DNA of 64,000 nt from Collimonas sp. OK307 (GTDB lineage: Bacteria > Pseudomonadota > Gammaproteobacteria > Burkholderiales > Burkholderiaceae_D): the NCBI RefSeq assembly GCF_900113705.1, contig NZ_FOQI01000005.1, positions 1 through 64,000 of the forward strand, read 5' to 3'. This document shows, one piece after another, positions 46,273 through 55,945 of this stretch. The translations under genes were made by a program, and so were the position numbers. Position 1 is the stretch's first letter, and each line of letters opens with the position of its first letter. The notes under the pieces were generated by a model that was not told the origin of the DNA, searched no databases, and worked only from the letters and a program-made list of their open reading frames with translations.

Positions 46273-48021
46273 ATGGTGCGGTACACAGGCAATATCTTTC
46301 TGGTAGGCCTGATGGGCGCGGGCAAGACTACGGTTGGCCGCGCCCTGGCAAAAAAACTCAACAAGCTATTCATTGATTCGGATCACGAAATCGAGGCGCG
46401 TACTGGCGTCTCGATTCCTTTGATTTTTGAAATAGAAGGCGAAGAGAGCTTCCGTCAGCGCGAGACGGAGGTGATACGCGACCTGAGCGGCCGGCGCGGC
46501 ATTGTGCTGGCCACTGGTGGCGGCGCCGTCATGCGTCCCGAAAATCGCGAATATCTCAAAAGCCGCGGCACCGTGATTTACCTGCGTGCCAGCATCCATA
46601 ACATCCTGCAGCGTACCAGCCGCGATAAAAACCGGCCGCTATTGCAAACCGCCGATCCGCGCCGACGCCTGGAAGAATTGTCACGGCAGAGGGAACCATA
46701 CTATCGCGACGTCGCCGACATTGTCATCGACACTGGCCGACCTAACGTACAATTCCTTGTGCACAGCATTTTGAGCCAGCTGGAGTTGTTGCCAAACCAG
46801 TTGCCAGATGAGCTTGAGCAAGAACAAGAGTCGCAAGCCGGTGCAACCAGCCAGGCTAGCACCAGCGTCCCTATTTCATCAAATTTTCCTATGAATCAGT
46901 CGTCAACCTTTCCGGTCCCAGCGCCAACCATCACGCTCCAGGTAGAACTGGGCGAACGCAGCTATCCGATCGAGATCGGGCCGTCGCTATTGACCGACCG
47001 CGAGCGCATCGCCCGCCTGATCACAGGCAAGCAGGTCGCCGTGGTGACCAACACCACGGTCGCACCGTTGTATCTCCAAGGTTTTAGCCAGGCATTGAAA
47101 GATGCCGGCAAGAGCGTGCTGGAAATCGTCTTGCCGGACGGTGAGGAAGAAAAGAACTGGGCCAGCCTGATGCAGATCTTCGATTGCCTGCTGAGCGCAA
47201 AATGCGATCGCAAGACGACCCTGATCGCCTTGGGCGGCGGAGTGATCGGCGATCTTACCGGTTTCGCTGCTTCGGCCTACATGCGTGGCGTGCCATTCGT
47301 GCAGATTCCGACCACGCTGCTGGCCCAGGTTGATTCCTCCGTGGGCGGGAAAACCGGTATCAATCATCCATTGGGCAAAAACATGATCGGCGCTTTTTAT
47401 CAGCCGCAAGCTGTGATCGCCGATACCATGACCTTGCATACCCTGCCGGAGCGCGAGCTGTCGGCCGGGCTGGCAGAAGTGATTAAATACGGCGCGGTGA
47501 TCGACGCCGCATTTTTCAAATGGATAGAGGACAACATCGATGCGCTGATGGCGCGTGATAACGTCGCCCTGGCCTACGCCATCCGCCGTTCCTGCGAGCT
47601 GAAGGCCGACGTTGTCAGGCAAGATGAGCGTGAAGGCGGTTTGCGCGCCATCCTGAATTTCGGCCATACCTTCGGCCACGCGATTGAATCCGGCCTGGGC
47701 TACGGTAAGTGGCTGCATGGCGAAGCGGTCGGTTGCGGCATGGTGATGGCGGCAGATCTGTCGCACAGGCTCGGCCACATCGGCGCCATTGACAAGGAAC
47801 GGGTCTGCGCGTTGGTACGCGCCGCCGGTTTGCCGACCGAGGCGCCCAACCTGGGCGCCCAGCGCTGGCTGGAACTGATGCAGATCGATAAGAAGAACGA
47901 AGACGGCCAGATCAAGTTCATTTTGATGAAGCCTTTGGGTGGCCATCTGATCACTACAGCACCGCAAGATGCCCTGCTGGCGACAATTCAGCAACTAGCT
48001 TCCGGAGACATGCCACGATGA
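46273..48021 (+). CDS. aroKB: Fused shikimate kinase - 3-dehydroquinate synthase
   Basis: One 582-residue open frame covers two shikimate-pathway enzymes. Residues 1-175 are shikimate kinase (Walker A GLMGAGKT at 12-19; [19 protein letters not shown]; the lid RDKNRPLL). Residues 221-582 are 3-dehydroquinate synthase ([34 protein letters not shown], metal-site histidines in [10 protein letters not shown] and WLHGEAVG). A Gln/Ser/Thr-rich linker of about 45 residues joins them without a stop. A Met at 207 (base 46891) could start a separate AroB, but no ribosome-binding site precedes it. pilQ-aroK-aroB is a conserved order; here the two are merged. The last four bases overlap dgt. Confidence 0.93.
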   Translation: MVRYTGNIFLVGLMGAGKTTVGRALAKKLNKLFIDSDHEIEARTGVSIPLIFEIEGEESFRQRETEVIRDLSGRRGIVLATGGGAVMRPENREYLKSRGTVIYLRASIHNILQRTSRDKNRPLLQTADPRRRLEELSRQREPYYRDVADIVIDTGRPNVQFLVHSILSQLELLPNQLPDELEQEQESQAGATSQASTSVPISSNFPMNQSSTFPVPAPTITLQVELGERSYPIEIGPSLLTDRERIARLITGKQVAVVTNTTVAPLYLQGFSQALKDAGKSVLEIVLPDGEEEKNWASLMQIFDCLLSAKCDRKTTLIALGGGVIGDLTGFAASAYMRGVPFVQIPTTLLAQVDSSVGGKTGINHPLGKNMIGAFYQPQAVIADTMTLHTLPERELSAGLAEVIKYGAVIDAAFFKWIEDNIDALMARDNVALAYAIRRSCELKADVVRQDEREGGLRAILNFGHTFGHAIESGLGYGKWLHGEAVGCGMVMAADLSHRLGHIGAIDKERVCALVRAAGLPTEAPNLGAQRWLELMQIDKKNEDGQIKFILMKPLGGHLITTAPQDALLATIQQLASGDMPR

Positions 48022-49160
48022 ACCAGGAAACGTCCCTCGCACCCTATGCCGCACATTCTGCGCTGTCGCGAGGACGTTTGTTCGAGGAAGCCTCGCCTAG
48101 CGCACGCAGCGAGTTTCAGCGCGACCGCGACCGCATCATCCACTGCACCGCATTCCGCCGGCTGGAATACAAGACCCAGGTATTCGTCAATCACGAGGGA
48201 GACCTGTTCCGCACGCGCTTGACGCACAGCATCGAAGTAGCGCAAATCGCCCGTTCGATTGCGCGCAACCTGCAATTGAACGAAGACCTGGTAGAAGCCA
48301 TTTCACTGGCCCACGATCTGGGGCACACGCCATTCGGCCATGCCGGCCAGGATGCCTTGAACGACTGCATGGAAGGCCACGGCGGCTTCGAACATAATTT
48401 GCAAAGCCTGCGCGTGGTCGATCAGCTGGAACAGCGCTACGGCGCGTTTGACGGCTTGAACCTGATGTTTGAAACGCGCGAAGGCATCCTGAAGCATTGT
48501 TCGCTGGCCAACGCCAAGAAACTGGGCGATATCGGCGAGCGCTTCATTCAGCGCAAGCAACCGACGCTGGAAGCGCAAGTCGCCAACCTGGCGGATGAGA
48601 TTGCTTATAACAACCACGATGTCGACGACGGTTTGCGTTCAGGCTTGCTGACGCTGGAGCAGATGAACCAGATTGAGTTCTATGCCACGCACAGCCGCCA
48701 GGTCGAGTTGTTGTATCCCGGGCTGAGCGGGCGCCGCGCGATCAATGAAACGGTGCGGCGCATGATCAATGCCCTGATCACCGACCTGATCCAGACATCC
48801 CGGCAACGCATCCTGGATGCACGCCTGCAAAGCGTCGACGATGTACGTAATGCGCCACCCCTGATCGCATTTTCCGATGGCATGGCGCAGCAAGCCGCTA
48901 TGCTGAAACGCTTCCTGCGCGAAAACCTGTACCGTCATTACCTGGTCAACCGCATGACCGCCAAGGCGCGCCGCATCGTTGCAGAACTGTATGCATGTTT
49001 TAGCGCCGAGCCGAATCTGCTGCCCCCCGACTATCAGTTCGGCCAGGCCGGCACGCAACAGCAAGCGCGCGCGATTGCCGATTACATCGCCGGCATGACC
49101 GACCGCTATGCGATACGTGAACACAGGCGTTTGTTCCTGGTAGACGAAGGCCATCTTTAA
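48018..49160 (+). CDS. dgt: dGTPase-like HD-domain dNTP triphosphohydrolase
   Basis: A 380-residue HD-domain enzyme that cleaves dNTPs to nucleoside and triphosphate. The metal ligands include His70 ([12 protein letters not shown]) and His99-Asp100 ([13 protein letters not shown]), with a further Asp later ([14 protein letters not shown]). The length matches the deoxyguanosinetriphosphate triphosphohydrolase-like group rather than the longer E. coli Dgt. It starts in an ATGA overlap with aroKB, extending the pil-aro operon. Confidence 0.92.
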   Translation: MNQETSLAPYAAHSALSRGRLFEEASPSARSEFQRDRDRIIHCTAFRRLEYKTQVFVNHEGDLFRTRLTHSIEVAQIARSIARNLQLNEDLVEAISLAHDLGHTPFGHAGQDALNDCMEGHGGFEHNLQSLRVVDQLEQRYGAFDGLNLMFETREGILKHCSLANAKKLGDIGERFIQRKQPTLEAQVANLADEIAYNNHDVDDGLRSGLLTLEQMNQIEFYATHSRQVELLYPGLSGRRAINETVRRMINALITDLIQTSRQRILDARLQSVDDVRNAPPLIAFSDGMAQQAAMLKRFLRENLYRHYLVNRMTAKARRIVAELYACFSAEPNLLPPDYQFGQAGTQQQARAIADYIAGMTDRYAIREHRRLFLVDEGHL

Positions 49161-49256
49161 GATTCACGCGCCAGCCTCATTCATAGTTTGTAGATCTGAT
49201 TGCAATAGGTTGAGTTAGACTTTGTCGTTGTCCATTTAACTTCACAAGGATCAATT

Positions 49257-49946
49257 ATGCGTCGCGCATACCAAACAGCACTGACAATCACTCTGGCGGT
49301 GACCGCATCGGCCGCGCTTGCTTTATCGATAGGCGATTTGAGTAACCAGGACGCCAGCAGCGGCCTGAAAGCCGCGCTGCAAAAAGGCGCGGATGTTGCG
49401 GTGTCCAAGTTGGGGGTCGAGAATGGCTTCCTGAATAATGACAAGGTCAAGATCGGTTTGCCCAGCGTGCTGGATAAAGCCATGCCGCTGTTGAGGATGA
49501 CTGGCCAGGGACAGAAACTGGACGATCTGGTGGTGTCGATGAATCATGCGGCGGAACAGGCAGTGCCGTTGGCCAAGCCCTTGCTGTTGAATGCGGTCAA
49601 ATCGATGTCGGTGACAGATGCAAAAAATATCCTGACCGGCGGCGATACTTCAGTCACCGATTTTTTCAGACAGAAGACTTCGGCGCAATTGGGACAGAAA
49701 TTCCTGCCTATCGTCAAAGGCGTGACCGACCGCAACGGCCTGTCGGCGCAATATAACTCGGTCATGGGGCAAGTCGGTAAAACCGGCATGGTGCCGGCGG
49801 AGCAAAGCACCGTAGAAGGCTACGTTACCCAACGCGCGCTGGATGGCTTATACACAATCATAGGTGAAGAGGAAAAGGCGATTCGCCAGGATCCTGTCGG
49901 TGCGGGCAGTGCGATTATCGGCAAAGTCTTTGGCGCGCTTAAGTAA
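49257..49946 (+). CDS. DUF4197-family exported protein
   Basis: A 229-residue protein with a signal peptide (ALTITLAVTASAALA, cleavage near residue 22). The mature part matches the helical DUF4197 family (SGLKAALQKGADVAVSKLG; FLNNDKVKIGLPSVLDKAMP; VTDFFRQKTSAQL; LDGLYTIIGEEEKAIRQDPV). No function is established for it. A good ACAAGGA site precedes the ATG. It stands 96 bases after dgt and is followed by a terminator. Confidence 0.87.
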   Translation: MRRAYQTALTITLAVTASAALALSIGDLSNQDASSGLKAALQKGADVAVSKLGVENGFLNNDKVKIGLPSVLDKAMPLLRMTGQGQKLDDLVVSMNHAAEQAVPLAKPLLLNAVKSMSVTDAKNILTGGDTSVTDFFRQKTSAQLGQKFLPIVKGVTDRNGLSAQYNSVMGQVGKTGMVPAEQSTVEGYVTQRALDGLYTIIGEEEKAIRQDPVGAGSAIIGKVFGALK

Positions 49947-50004
49947 GAGCGGAAGAACCTTCAACAACGATAATATGATTTACCAATAAGCAGGTTTACC
50001 AATA

Positions 50005-50034
50005 ACAAAGGGCGCATTAACTGCGCCCTTGTTC
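50005..50034. terminator. Terminator between the DUF4197 gene and hpf
   Basis: AAGGGCGCA (50008-50016) pairs with TGCGCCCTT (50022-50030) around TTAAC, with T-rich flanks on the + side (TTGTTCATTT) and AAC AAA on the other. It sits between convergent genes and may act on both. Confidence 0.65.
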
Positions 50035-50087
50035 ATTTATTGGCGCGAGCTAAACTAAACAGTTCGCTCGCGCGCTCGGCGACCGGT

Positions 50088-50438
50088 TCAGGTCGCGGCG
50101 GGGAGTTCTTCCGGCAGATGTTTGATAGCATCGTGCTGATGGTCCTGCATCTTGTCCTTGTATTTGATCACCTGGCGATCGAGCTTGTCGATCAGTGCAT
50201 CAATGGCGGCATAAAGATCGTGAGCAATACTTTCAGCATGCAAATCTTTTCCTTTTACGCGCAGATTAATTTCCGCTTTTTGGCGCTTTTCTTTTTCAGT
50301 GATTTTGTCGACGGTCAGAATCACGCTGATATCGATGACCTGGTCGAAGTGGCGTTTGATACGCTCTAGTTTGCTTTGTACATATTCGCGAATGGCAGGG
50401 GTTAATTCGAGGTGATGCCCACTGATGGTGAAGTTCAT
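50088..50438 (-). CDS. hpf: Ribosome hibernation promoting factor
   Basis: A 116-residue HPF/YfiA-family protein that binds the 30S subunit and supports ribosome dimerisation in stationary phase. It starts [20 protein letters not shown] and shows the [20 protein letters not shown] and [20 protein letters not shown] segments. It is the short form, without the long-HPF C-terminal domain. It follows rpoN, as in most proteobacteria; a 167-base gap leaves room for its own promoter. Confidence 0.95.
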   Translation of the reverse strand: MNFTISGHHLELTPAIREYVQSKLERIKRHFDQVIDISVILTVDKITEKEKRQKAEINLRVKGKDLHAESIAHDLYAAIDALIDKLDRQVIKYKDKMQDHQHDAIKHLPEELPAAT

Positions 50439-50605
50439 ACAGCGCTCCTATCAAGAATATTGCTGGCGGTCCGGAACAGAACAGGCTGAATCTTTAGGCG
50501 GACGGTTCACGAGGAACTGTCCTGGCAAGAATCAATGAAAACTCAATGAAAACCGCTTGATCCAAACACAGCAAGGTTAAGCTTTACAATCAAACCAGAA
50601 AAAAA

Positions 50606-52096
50606 CTACAAGGCCTTGCGCAAATTAACAGACGGAATTTTCAGTGCTTCGCGATATTTTGCGACGGTGCGGCGGGCGACCACCATACCTTGTTCCGCAA
50701 GCATGTCGGCAATCTTGCTGTCAGAGAAAGGACTTTTTGAATCTTCCGCTCCTATCAATTGCTTAATGAGTGCCCTGATTGCCGTTGAGGAAGCCTCTCC
50801 ACCTGCCTCAGTAGCAACATGGCTGCCGAAGAAATACTTCAGTTCAAACATCCCGTGGGGAGTAAGCATGTATTTCTGTGTGGTTACACGAGAAATAGTA
50901 CTCTCGTGTAGTCCCAGTGTATCAGCTATTTCACGCAACACAAGCGGCCTCATTGCGACCGCCCCGTGAGAAAAGAAGTTCCTCTGGCGTTCCACTATCG
51001 CTTGCGCAACGCGCAAGATGGTGTCGAAGCGTTGACGCATATTCTTGATCAGCCATTTGGCTTCCTGCAGCTGGGAAGTGAGGGCGCCGTCGCCCTTGCT
51101 TTGCTTCAGAATGTTGGCATACAGGACATTCACCCGCAACCTTGGCATGACGTCATTATTCAGCATCACCTGCCAGCCTTGCTTGCTGCGCCTGACGATC
51201 ACATCCGGCACCACGTAGTCTGACGTATTGGCGGCAAAGGGCGCGCCGGGATGCGGATTGCACTGCTTGATGACGACTTGCGCCTCACGCAGATCCTCGT
51301 CGTCGCAATCGAGCGCTTTCTTGATTTTATTGAAATCACGTTGCGCAAAGAGCATCAGGTGATCTTGCACAATCGCCAATGCCAGGCGGCGCGTGACAAA
51401 TGGCACTTTGATAAAACGCTTGATCTGCAAGCTCAGGCATTCCGATGCGTTACGGGCGCCGACGCCTGCCGGGTCGAAACTTTGCACCATTTTCAGCGCC
51501 ATCGATAACTCTTCGATCGCGATCTCCAGCTCTGGCGGCAGACGCTCCAGGATTTCTTCCAGCGATTCTTCCAGGTAGCCGTTATCGTCCAGCGCATCGA
51601 TGGTCAGTTCGACCAATGCCCGATCGCGCATGTCGTGCAGCGTTTCGCGCATTTGCTGTAACAGATGTTCACGCAACGTCAATTCGTGGGCTTCCAGTTG
51701 CGGCCGCGCATCCTCGTCGTCCGAGGTTTTCGAGTTGCGTGCGATATCGTCAAAACTCCATTCGCTATCGCCGCTTTCACTATTTTCGGGGCTGCCATCC
51801 GCTGCCGGCGGCGTATCTGAACTGGCTTCGCTTTCGCTGGGCGAGCTGCTGACCTCGCTATCGCCGATCGGCGCGTCCATGGTTGACGTACTGCCGCTGA
51901 TAGCGCCGTCCGCCAGTAAGCGCACGGAATTATCGAGCGGGTCGTCGATCCGCTCCAGCAACGGATTGTCCGACAAGATCTGCTCCAGTTCCTGATGCAG
52001 TTCGAGCGTAGACAGTTGCAACAGCCGTATCGACTGCTGCAATTGAGGCGTCAGCGCAAGATGCTGGGAGGTGCGAAGCTGGAGTGATTGTTTCAT
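50606..52096 (-). CDS. rpoN: RNA polymerase sigma-54 factor
   Basis: A 496-residue sigma-54. The Gln/Leu-rich activator-interaction region I is at the start ([20 protein letters not shown]). An acidic Ser/Asp/Glu region II spans about residues 60-130. The core-binding region follows, and the DNA-binding end has the RpoN box [10 protein letters not shown] near residue 478. It directs nitrogen, pilus, flagellar or other activator-dependent promoters. It belongs to the lpt-rpoN-hpf cluster. Confidence 0.97.
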   Translation of the reverse strand: MKQSLQLRTSQHLALTPQLQQSIRLLQLSTLELHQELEQILSDNPLLERIDDPLDNSVRLLADGAISGSTSTMDAPIGDSEVSSSPSESEASSDTPPAADGSPENSESGDSEWSFDDIARNSKTSDDEDARPQLEAHELTLREHLLQQMRETLHDMRDRALVELTIDALDDNGYLEESLEEILERLPPELEIAIEELSMALKMVQSFDPAGVGARNASECLSLQIKRFIKVPFVTRRLALAIVQDHLMLFAQRDFNKIKKALDCDDEDLREAQVVIKQCNPHPGAPFAANTSDYVVPDVIVRRSKQGWQVMLNNDVMPRLRVNVLYANILKQSKGDGALTSQLQEAKWLIKNMRQRFDTILRVAQAIVERQRNFFSHGAVAMRPLVLREIADTLGLHESTISRVTTQKYMLTPHGMFELKYFFGSHVATEAGGEASSTAIRALIKQLIGAEDSKSPFSDSKIADMLAEQGMVVARRTVAKYREALKIPSVNLRKAL

Positions 52097-52206
52097 GGCT
52101 ACCGTGCGGACAATTCACTTCTATGGTTTGTTGTAAGGAGTTCAAGCGCCACTGTGCTGCGGCGAATTACGCTGCCTGTAATTACATCGTTCTCGCGTTC
52201 GTGAAG

Positions 52207-52953
52207 TTACATGCGGAAATGCTCGCCGAGATACACGCGCCGTACCGACTCGTCTGCGATGATGTCGTCCGGACTGCCGCTGGCCAGCACGCTACCTTGA
52301 TTGATGATGTAGGCGCGATCGCAAATGCCCAGTGTTTCGCGCACATTGTGGTCGGTAATCAGTACGCCTATGCCGCGTTCCTTAAGGAAGCGGACAATGC
52401 GCTGGATCTCGATCACGGCAATCGGGTCGATCCCGGCAAACGGTTCATCCAGCAGGACGAAGCGGGGATTGGTTGCCAGCGCGCGGGCAATTTCGACGCG
52501 CCGGCGTTCGCCGCCGGAGAGCGACAAGGCCTGGTTTTCACGTAGCTTTTCGATTTGCAATTCATGCAGCAGTTTATGCAATTGCTCGTCGATCTCGGCT
52601 TTGGTGAGCGCCTTGCCATTGGGGCGCTGCAATTCGAGTACGGCGCGGATATTGTCTTCTACGGTCAGCTTGCGAAATACCGACGCTTCCTGCGGCAGAT
52701 ACGACAGACCAAGCACTGCGCGCCGATGGATCGGCAGGCGTGAAATGTCGACGCCGTCGAGATCGATCTCGCCGCCATCCGATGGCACCAGGCCGACGAT
52801 CATGTAGAAGGATGTGGTTTTGCCGGCGCCGTTAGGCCCCAGCAGGCCGACCACTTCGCCGCACCGGACTTCCAGCGATACGTCATGCACCACCTGGCGC
52901 GCGCCATAGCTCTTTTGCAGACCTTTAACGATCAGGGTACTAGGCGCGGTCAT
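52207..52953 (-). CDS. lptB: LPS export ABC transporter ATPase LptB
   Basis: A 248-residue ABC ATPase that powers LPS extraction from the inner membrane with LptFG. Walker A is GPNGAGKTT (about 39-47), the signature is [17 protein letters not shown] and Walker B is [13 protein letters not shown]. The family-typical C-terminus ([12 protein letters not shown]) is present. Its start overlaps the lptA stop by four bases. Confidence 0.97.
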   Translation of the reverse strand: MTAPSTLIVKGLQKSYGARQVVHDVSLEVRCGEVVGLLGPNGAGKTTSFYMIVGLVPSDGGEIDLDGVDISRLPIHRRAVLGLSYLPQEASVFRKLTVEDNIRAVLELQRPNGKALTKAEIDEQLHKLLHELQIEKLRENQALSLSGGERRRVEIARALATNPRFVLLDEPFAGIDPIAVIEIQRIVRFLKERGIGVLITDHNVRETLGICDRAYIINQGSVLASGSPDDIIADESVRRVYLGEHFRM

Positions 52954-53498
52954 GGGGCAGCTTTCGGACGTGGCTGGATCACTGCGCGGATGCGCCCGGC
53001 GCCAGACTGGCTGGTGCCGTTGACCGTATTGTTGACTGAATAGAATTCAGTGCGGCTGTCGTAGGAAATGAATTCGCCATTTACTTCGTCAGTCGGCTTG
53101 TCGCCTTGCAAGCGGCGCATTTGCGCCTTCGAAAACAGTTTGGTGACTTCGGTCTTGCCGTCGTATTCAATACGTTCGGCGTGGCCATCGATCCACAGGT
53201 CCGGACCGCCGTCGCGTTTTTGACGGAACGTCGCCAGCTTGCCCGGATCCGCATACAAAGTCGCGTATTGATAACCGGACGGATCGGTGGTCACTACCAC
53301 GCGATCGGCTTTCATCAGCAACGTGCCACGCGTCAGGACCACGTTGCCGGTGGCGACGTTGACCTGCTTGACGTCGTCATACGTAAGCTGGTCGGAATCG
53401 ATCAGTGTCGGTTTCTCGGAGTCTGCTTTTTCTGCATGCGCGACGCCGGCGGCACCGACGCCGAGTAATAGCAGAGATATGAAAAAAATTCGTTTCAT
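52950..53498 (-). CDS. lptA: LPS transport periplasmic protein LptA
   Basis: A 182-residue periplasmic bridge protein made of OstA/LptA beta-jellyroll. Signal peptide [20 protein letters not shown] (cleavage near AHA-EK). The segments [20 protein letters not shown] and [12 protein letters not shown] are characteristic. I chose the ATG at 53498 because it gives a clean signal peptide with CAGGA upstream; longer in-frame starts would run through the lptC boundary. Confidence 0.93.
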   Translation of the reverse strand: MKRIFFISLLLLGVGAAGVAHAEKADSEKPTLIDSDQLTYDDVKQVNVATGNVVLTRGTLLMKADRVVVTTDPSGYQYATLYADPGKLATFRQKRDGGPDLWIDGHAERIEYDGKTEVTKLFSKAQMRRLQGDKPTDEVNGEFISYDSRTEFYSVNNTVNGTSQSGAGRIRAVIQPRPKAAP

Positions 53499-53581
53499 GA
53501 AAAATCCTGGATAAAGGATAGAGCTATATGCATAAAAATGGGGGCGATGGATTGCAATGCGTTGCATATGATCGTCGTCGC

Positions 53582-54175
53582 TCAATGAGGTGTCGGCGGA
53601 AATACGCCATGCACCTTGCTAAACAGTTTCAGTACACGCGTGGAATTGTTGAAATCCATGCCGGTACCGTGCAATATCGATTGCCCCAGCGTGAGTTCCA
53701 CCGGTCGGTCTGATTGCATGACATCGTCGTCTGGCAATAGCAGCAGATACTCTGATTTCAGGTGAAAGTTGTCCGCCTTCGGCGTCTTTGGCCGATCCGC
53801 ATTAACGTCGCCGTATAAATGCACCTTGCTATTGTTGTCTTCAATCTTGCCGCGGTTCGCACGCAGGTTCATCGGCGGCTTTTCTTTATCCAGGCTATGG
53901 ATCAGCGGCTTTTGCACATCAAACGAATCGTCCAGCGGATTGTGCGTCAGCAGATCGCCCGAAATGTTGTAGCGCGGCAGTCCGCTGGGTGACATTTGCA
54001 CGTAGTTGAAATGCTCGACGAAATAATCCGGCTCGATGCGCGCGACCTTCGGCAGCGAATCCTCGGTATGTTTGTTCATCACCTGCACCAGCCAGAAACT
54101 GCCGAGCGCCAGCAAGATGAACAATATCAGTAACAGCAGGAAGCGAAAGCGATAGGTGGTGCGCAGATTTTTCAT
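53582..54175 (-). CDS. lptC: LPS export protein LptC
   Basis: A 197-residue bitopic membrane protein: one N-terminal helix (FRFLLLLILFILLALGSFWL) followed by a periplasmic LptC/OstA domain (YFVEHFNYVQMSPSGLPRYN; KVHLYGDVNADRP). It hands LPS from LptBFG to LptA. It starts in an ATGA overlap with kdsC; 83 bases separate it from lptA. Confidence 0.92.
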   Translation of the reverse strand: MKNLRTTYRFRFLLLLILFILLALGSFWLVQVMNKHTEDSLPKVARIEPDYFVEHFNYVQMSPSGLPRYNISGDLLTHNPLDDSFDVQKPLIHSLDKEKPPMNLRANRGKIEDNNSKVHLYGDVNADRPKTPKADNFHLKSEYLLLLPDDDVMQSDRPVELTLGQSILHGTGMDFNNSTRVLKLFSKVHGVFPPTPH

Positions 54176-54780
54176 ACTTTACCTGGCATTGGCGGAGTTG
54201 CCGGCAGACTAGCGCCGAGATACGATGCCAATGCCTCGGCATAGGTGTTTTGCGCACGCATGATCAGGTCGCAGATTTCGCGCGCAGCACCATGGCCGCC
54301 GCCGGCCCGGGTGACGTAATGCACGCGGCTTCTGACATCAGGATGGCCGTTCGGCACGCTGGCGGCAAAACCGACTTGCGAAAGGATCGGCAAATCGATT
54401 ACATCATCGCCGATGAATCCGCATGCGTCCGGCGTCAGTTGCAGTTGCGCCAGCAATGCGGCAAAAGCCGCATGCTTGTCATGCACGCCTTGATGCACAT
54501 GGGCGATGCCGAGGTCGCTGGCGCGACGGCTGACAATCGCCGACTTGCGCGCGCTGATGATCGCAGTGGCGACGCCGCTTTGCTGCAACTGTTTGATGCC
54601 ATGCCCGTCAAGCACGTTGAAGCGTTTGAGTTGTTCGCCGTCGGCGCCGTACAACAGGCCGCCGTCGGTCAGGATACCGTCGACATCAAAAATCATCAGG
54701 CGGACCCGCGCGGCACGCGCTGCCAGATCTGCACCTGCTGTCAGATCGGCGCCCTCGCCATGGCTAACCGAGGTCGTCAT
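54172..54780 (-). CDS. kdsC: 3-deoxy-D-manno-octulosonate 8-phosphate phosphatase KdsC
   Basis: A 202-residue HAD phosphatase (C0 type, no cap) making Kdo from Kdo-8-P for LPS. Motif I is IFDVDGILTDGG (nucleophile Asp near residue 32), motif III includes the AAFAALLAQL region and motif IV is CGFIGDDVIDLPIL. It is linked to kdsD by a one-base overlap and to lptC by four. Confidence 0.95.
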   Translation of the reverse strand: MTTSVSHGEGADLTAGADLAARAARVRLMIFDVDGILTDGGLLYGADGEQLKRFNVLDGHGIKQLQQSGVATAIISARKSAIVSRRASDLGIAHVHQGVHDKHAAFAALLAQLQLTPDACGFIGDDVIDLPILSQVGFAASVPNGHPDVRSRVHYVTRAGGGHGAAREICDLIMRAQNTYAEALASYLGASLPATPPMPGKV

Positions 54781-55811
54781 CAGATCACCTTGGCACGGGT
54801 CAGGTCATGGATATGCAGCGCGCCGACCAATTTTCCAGTGGCATCGCTGACCAGCAGCTGATTGATGCGGAACTGCTCCATCATGTGCACCGCGTCGACC
54901 GCCAGCTGATCGGGGCCGATGGTGCGCGGATTGGCGTGCATCACATCGGCAATCGTCAGTTTGGTGAAATCTTGCACCTGCTCGATCAGGCGCCGCAGAT
55001 CGCCGTCGGTAAACACGCCGATGGCATGGAAATGCTCGTCCACCACGGCGGTCATGGCGATCCCCTTGCGGGTGATCTCAAGCAAAGCCAGCGACAGCGA
55101 CACATCCGCAGTCACTGCCGGGATTGCTTCGCCGCTGCGCATGACGTCACGCACATGGGTCAACAAACGGCGACCAAGTGCGCCGCCAGGATGGGAGCGG
55201 GCGAAATCTTCCTCGCGGAAGCCGCGCGCGTCCAACAGGGCTACCGCCAAGGCGTCGCCCATCGCCAGGGTAGCGGTGGTGCTGGCGGTGGGGGCCAGAT
55301 TCAAAGGACAGGCTTCCTGATCCACCTTGACATTCAGGTGCACGTTGGCGAGTTGCGCCAAAGCCGAGCCGTCATTGCCGGTCATCGCGATCAGGCTGGC
55401 GCCCATGCGTTTGATGATCGGCACGATCGCCATCAGCTCGGCGGTTTCGCCCGAATTGGAGATGGCAATGAACGCATCGTCCTCAGTCACCATGCCGAGG
55501 TCGCCATGCGCTGCTTCGGCTGGATGGATGAACAGCGCCGGGGTACCGGTAGAGGCGAGCGTGGCGGCGATCTTGCGGGCGATGTGACCGGATTTTCCTA
55601 TTCCGGACACGACTACCCGGCCGTTGCAATTGAGCAGCAAGGCAATCGCCTGGGCGAAGGGATCGTCGAGGTCGTCGGAAATCCGGTTTTTTAATGCGAT
55701 GATGGCATCGGCTTCGATTTGCAGGGTGCTGCGAGCAAGCTCTAGCGCACGGCCGGCATCGAATGACTTGGACAGGGATTGGGGCAAAATTTTGGTATCG
55801 GGTAGACTCAT
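54780..55811 (-). CDS. kdsD: Arabinose-5-phosphate isomerase KdsD
   Basis: A 343-residue enzyme that turns ribulose-5-phosphate into arabinose-5-phosphate, the first step of Kdo synthesis. A SIS domain (VVVSGIGKSGHIARKIAATL; STGTPALFIHPAEAAHGDLG) is followed by two CBS domains from about residue 220. It heads the kdsD-kdsC-lptC-lptA-lptB-rpoN-hpf cluster and is divergent from the antiporter gene across 134 bases. Confidence 0.96.
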   Translation of the reverse strand: MSLPDTKILPQSLSKSFDAGRALELARSTLQIEADAIIALKNRISDDLDDPFAQAIALLLNCNGRVVVSGIGKSGHIARKIAATLASTGTPALFIHPAEAAHGDLGMVTEDDAFIAISNSGETAELMAIVPIIKRMGASLIAMTGNDGSALAQLANVHLNVKVDQEACPLNLAPTASTTATLAMGDALAVALLDARGFREEDFARSHPGGALGRRLLTHVRDVMRSGEAIPAVTADVSLSLALLEITRKGIAMTAVVDEHFHAIGVFTDGDLRRLIEQVQDFTKLTIADVMHANPRTIGPDQLAVDAVHMMEQFRINQLLVSDATGKLVGALHIHDLTRAKVI

Positions 55812-55945
55812 CCCGAAAGTATAAACGAAATCCTAAAGCAAAAAACTTGCCAGTCTTCATCGGCTTCAATTAATCTGTCTTCGGCCCTTCTCGTTTTAGC
55901 GTTGCCGCAACATAATGTTGATATTGAATTAATTGATTGCCAATA

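Noticed and set aside
46891-48021. A separate aroB gene starting at the internal ATG
   Set aside because: The frame is continuous with aroK and no Shine-Dalgarno sequence precedes this ATG, so I annotated a fusion. Internal initiation remains possible.
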